Source of the DNA: G963662905 sp963676415
Lineage (GTDB): Bacteria; Bacteroidota; Bacteroidia; Bacteroidales; WRLA01
Length of the DNA stretch: 64,000 bases
Assembly (NCBI GenBank): GCA_963676415.1
Contig: OY781097.1
Span: 558,001 to 622,000, forward strand
Reading direction: 5' to 3'
Below the pieces are notes generated by a model. That model saw nothing but the letters and a program-made list of their open reading frames with translations, was not told the origin of the DNA and searched no databases. The translations under genes were made by a program, and so were the position numbers. The first letter of the stretch is position 1; each line of letters opens with the position of its first letter. Positions 63,522 to 64,000 of this stretch are shown one piece after another.

Positions 63522-63551
63522 AAAAAAAACGGGGATATGATTTATATCCCC
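63522..63551 (-). terminator. Terminator after efp
   Basis: On the minus strand GGGGATAT pairs with ATATCCCC, then G and a run of eight T residues. It partly insulates the acyltransferase gene downstream. Confidence 0.85.
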
Positions 63552-63576
63552 ATTCAGTATGCTTCAGTTTATTACA

Positions 63577-64000
63577 TTATTTTTTTACCCTTTCGGCGTA
63601 TGAACCATCGCGGGTATCAACTTTAATTATCTCGCCATTATCGATAAACAGCGGCACCCTGACTTCTGCACCGGTTTCAACTGTAGCCGGTTTCAGTGCG
63701 TTTGTGGCCGTATTACCTTTTTCGCCGGGTTCCGTATATGTAATCGCAAGCTCAACAAAAGGTGGGAGCTCACATGTGAGCGCTGTTTCGGTATCTGCAT
63801 GAAAAACAATTTCCACGCTGTTTCCTTCCTTCAGGAATTGTGGTGCATTGATGAGCCCTTCTTCGATGTAAGTCTGCTCAAAAGTTTCGTTGTTCATGAA
63901 ATGGTAGAGATCTCCATCCCTATAGAGATACTGATAAGCGCGTCGCTCAACCCGTGCTACATCAATTTTAACTCCTGAGGTAAATGTATTGGGCAGCACC
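63577..64000 (-). CDS. efp: Elongation factor P, 5' end outside window
   Basis: The 3' ~140 codons of efp. The visible part shows LPNTFTSGVKIDVARVERR, YQYLYRDGDLYHFMNNETFEQ and domain III ending DTRDGSYAERV. About 47 N-terminal residues, including the loop that carries the modified Lys or Arg, are outside the window. EF-P rescues ribosomes stalled at polyproline. The GTG at the very edge is an internal Val codon, not the start. Confidence 0.95.
   Translation of the reverse strand, partial: VLPNTFTSGVKIDVARVERRAYQYLYRDGDLYHFMNNETFEQTYIEEGLINAPQFLKEGNSVEIVFHADTETALTCELPPFVELAITYTEPGEKGNTATNALKPATVETGAEVRVPLFIDNGEIIKVDTRDGSYAERVKK

Overview
The window reads as a chromosomal segment of a Bacteroidota bacterium, most like an anaerobic or facultative member of the Bacteroidales/Marinilabiliales group. 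The evidence is direct: at least five secreted proteins end in a type IX secretion (T9SS) sorting domain, Rho carries a long Asn/Asp/Arg-rich insert, DnaE is fused to a proofreading exonuclease, the fructose bisphosphatase is class III, there is a DUF4293 protein and a PorT-like barrel, starts lack Shine-Dalgarno sequences, and many genes are preceded by the Bacteroidota promoter TTTG-N19-TAnnTTTG. No replication origin, rRNA operon, prophage or CRISPR array is present.

Layout. 1-8.3 kb: the N-terminal part of a dipeptidyl-peptidase IV-like S9 peptidase (cut by the window edge), a small T9SS protein, a sirtuin, rho, a DUF4293 membrane protein, tRNA-Asp and dnaK. 8.4-23.8 kb: an accessory block of cell-surface genes on the plus strand: two multidomain T9SS proteins, a 1633-residue protein made of six lamin-tail/PKD units, a secreted protein of unknown function, and a T9SS polysaccharide-deacetylase-like protein. 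23.8-31.3 kb (minus): DUF58 protein, thioredoxin, DnaE, and an unknown membrane protein with an extremely basic N-terminus. 31.4-35.4 kb (plus): VOC protein, rpsP-rimM-trmN6, and a membrane protein with a spermidine-synthase-like domain. 35.5-38.3 kb (minus): fbp and exonuclease III. 38.4-41.7 kb: a CLC channel, a lipoprotein class-I glutamine amidotransferase and a small lipoprotein. 42-51.2 kb (minus): one gene for a 3081-residue modular surface protein. 51.9-55.1 kb (minus): a probable four-gene operon TPR lipoprotein - M16 peptidase - O-methyltransferase - superoxide dismutase. 55.2-57.1 kb: aspartate ammonia-lyase fused to a cyclic-nucleotide-binding-like domain. 57.3-57.8 kb: a decayed IS110-type transposase fragment enclosed by inverted repeats. 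58-64 kb (minus): cupin, PorT-like barrel, Tex, GroES without GroEL, a thioredoxin-like/glutaredoxin fusion, LpxD-like acyltransferase and the 3' part of efp.

How the parts fit. Housekeeping genes (translation, replication, transcription termination, chaperones, lipid A) are interleaved with a large secreted-protein repertoire that would depend on a T9SS encoded elsewhere. The least explained content is the lamin-tail/PKD repeat proteins, the 3081-residue protein with its recurring ~165-residue module, the CNB-AspA fusion that lacks the usual phosphate-binding arginine, the inverted-repeat-bounded transposase relic, and the intergenic dispersed-repeat cluster at 14.6-14.8 kb.
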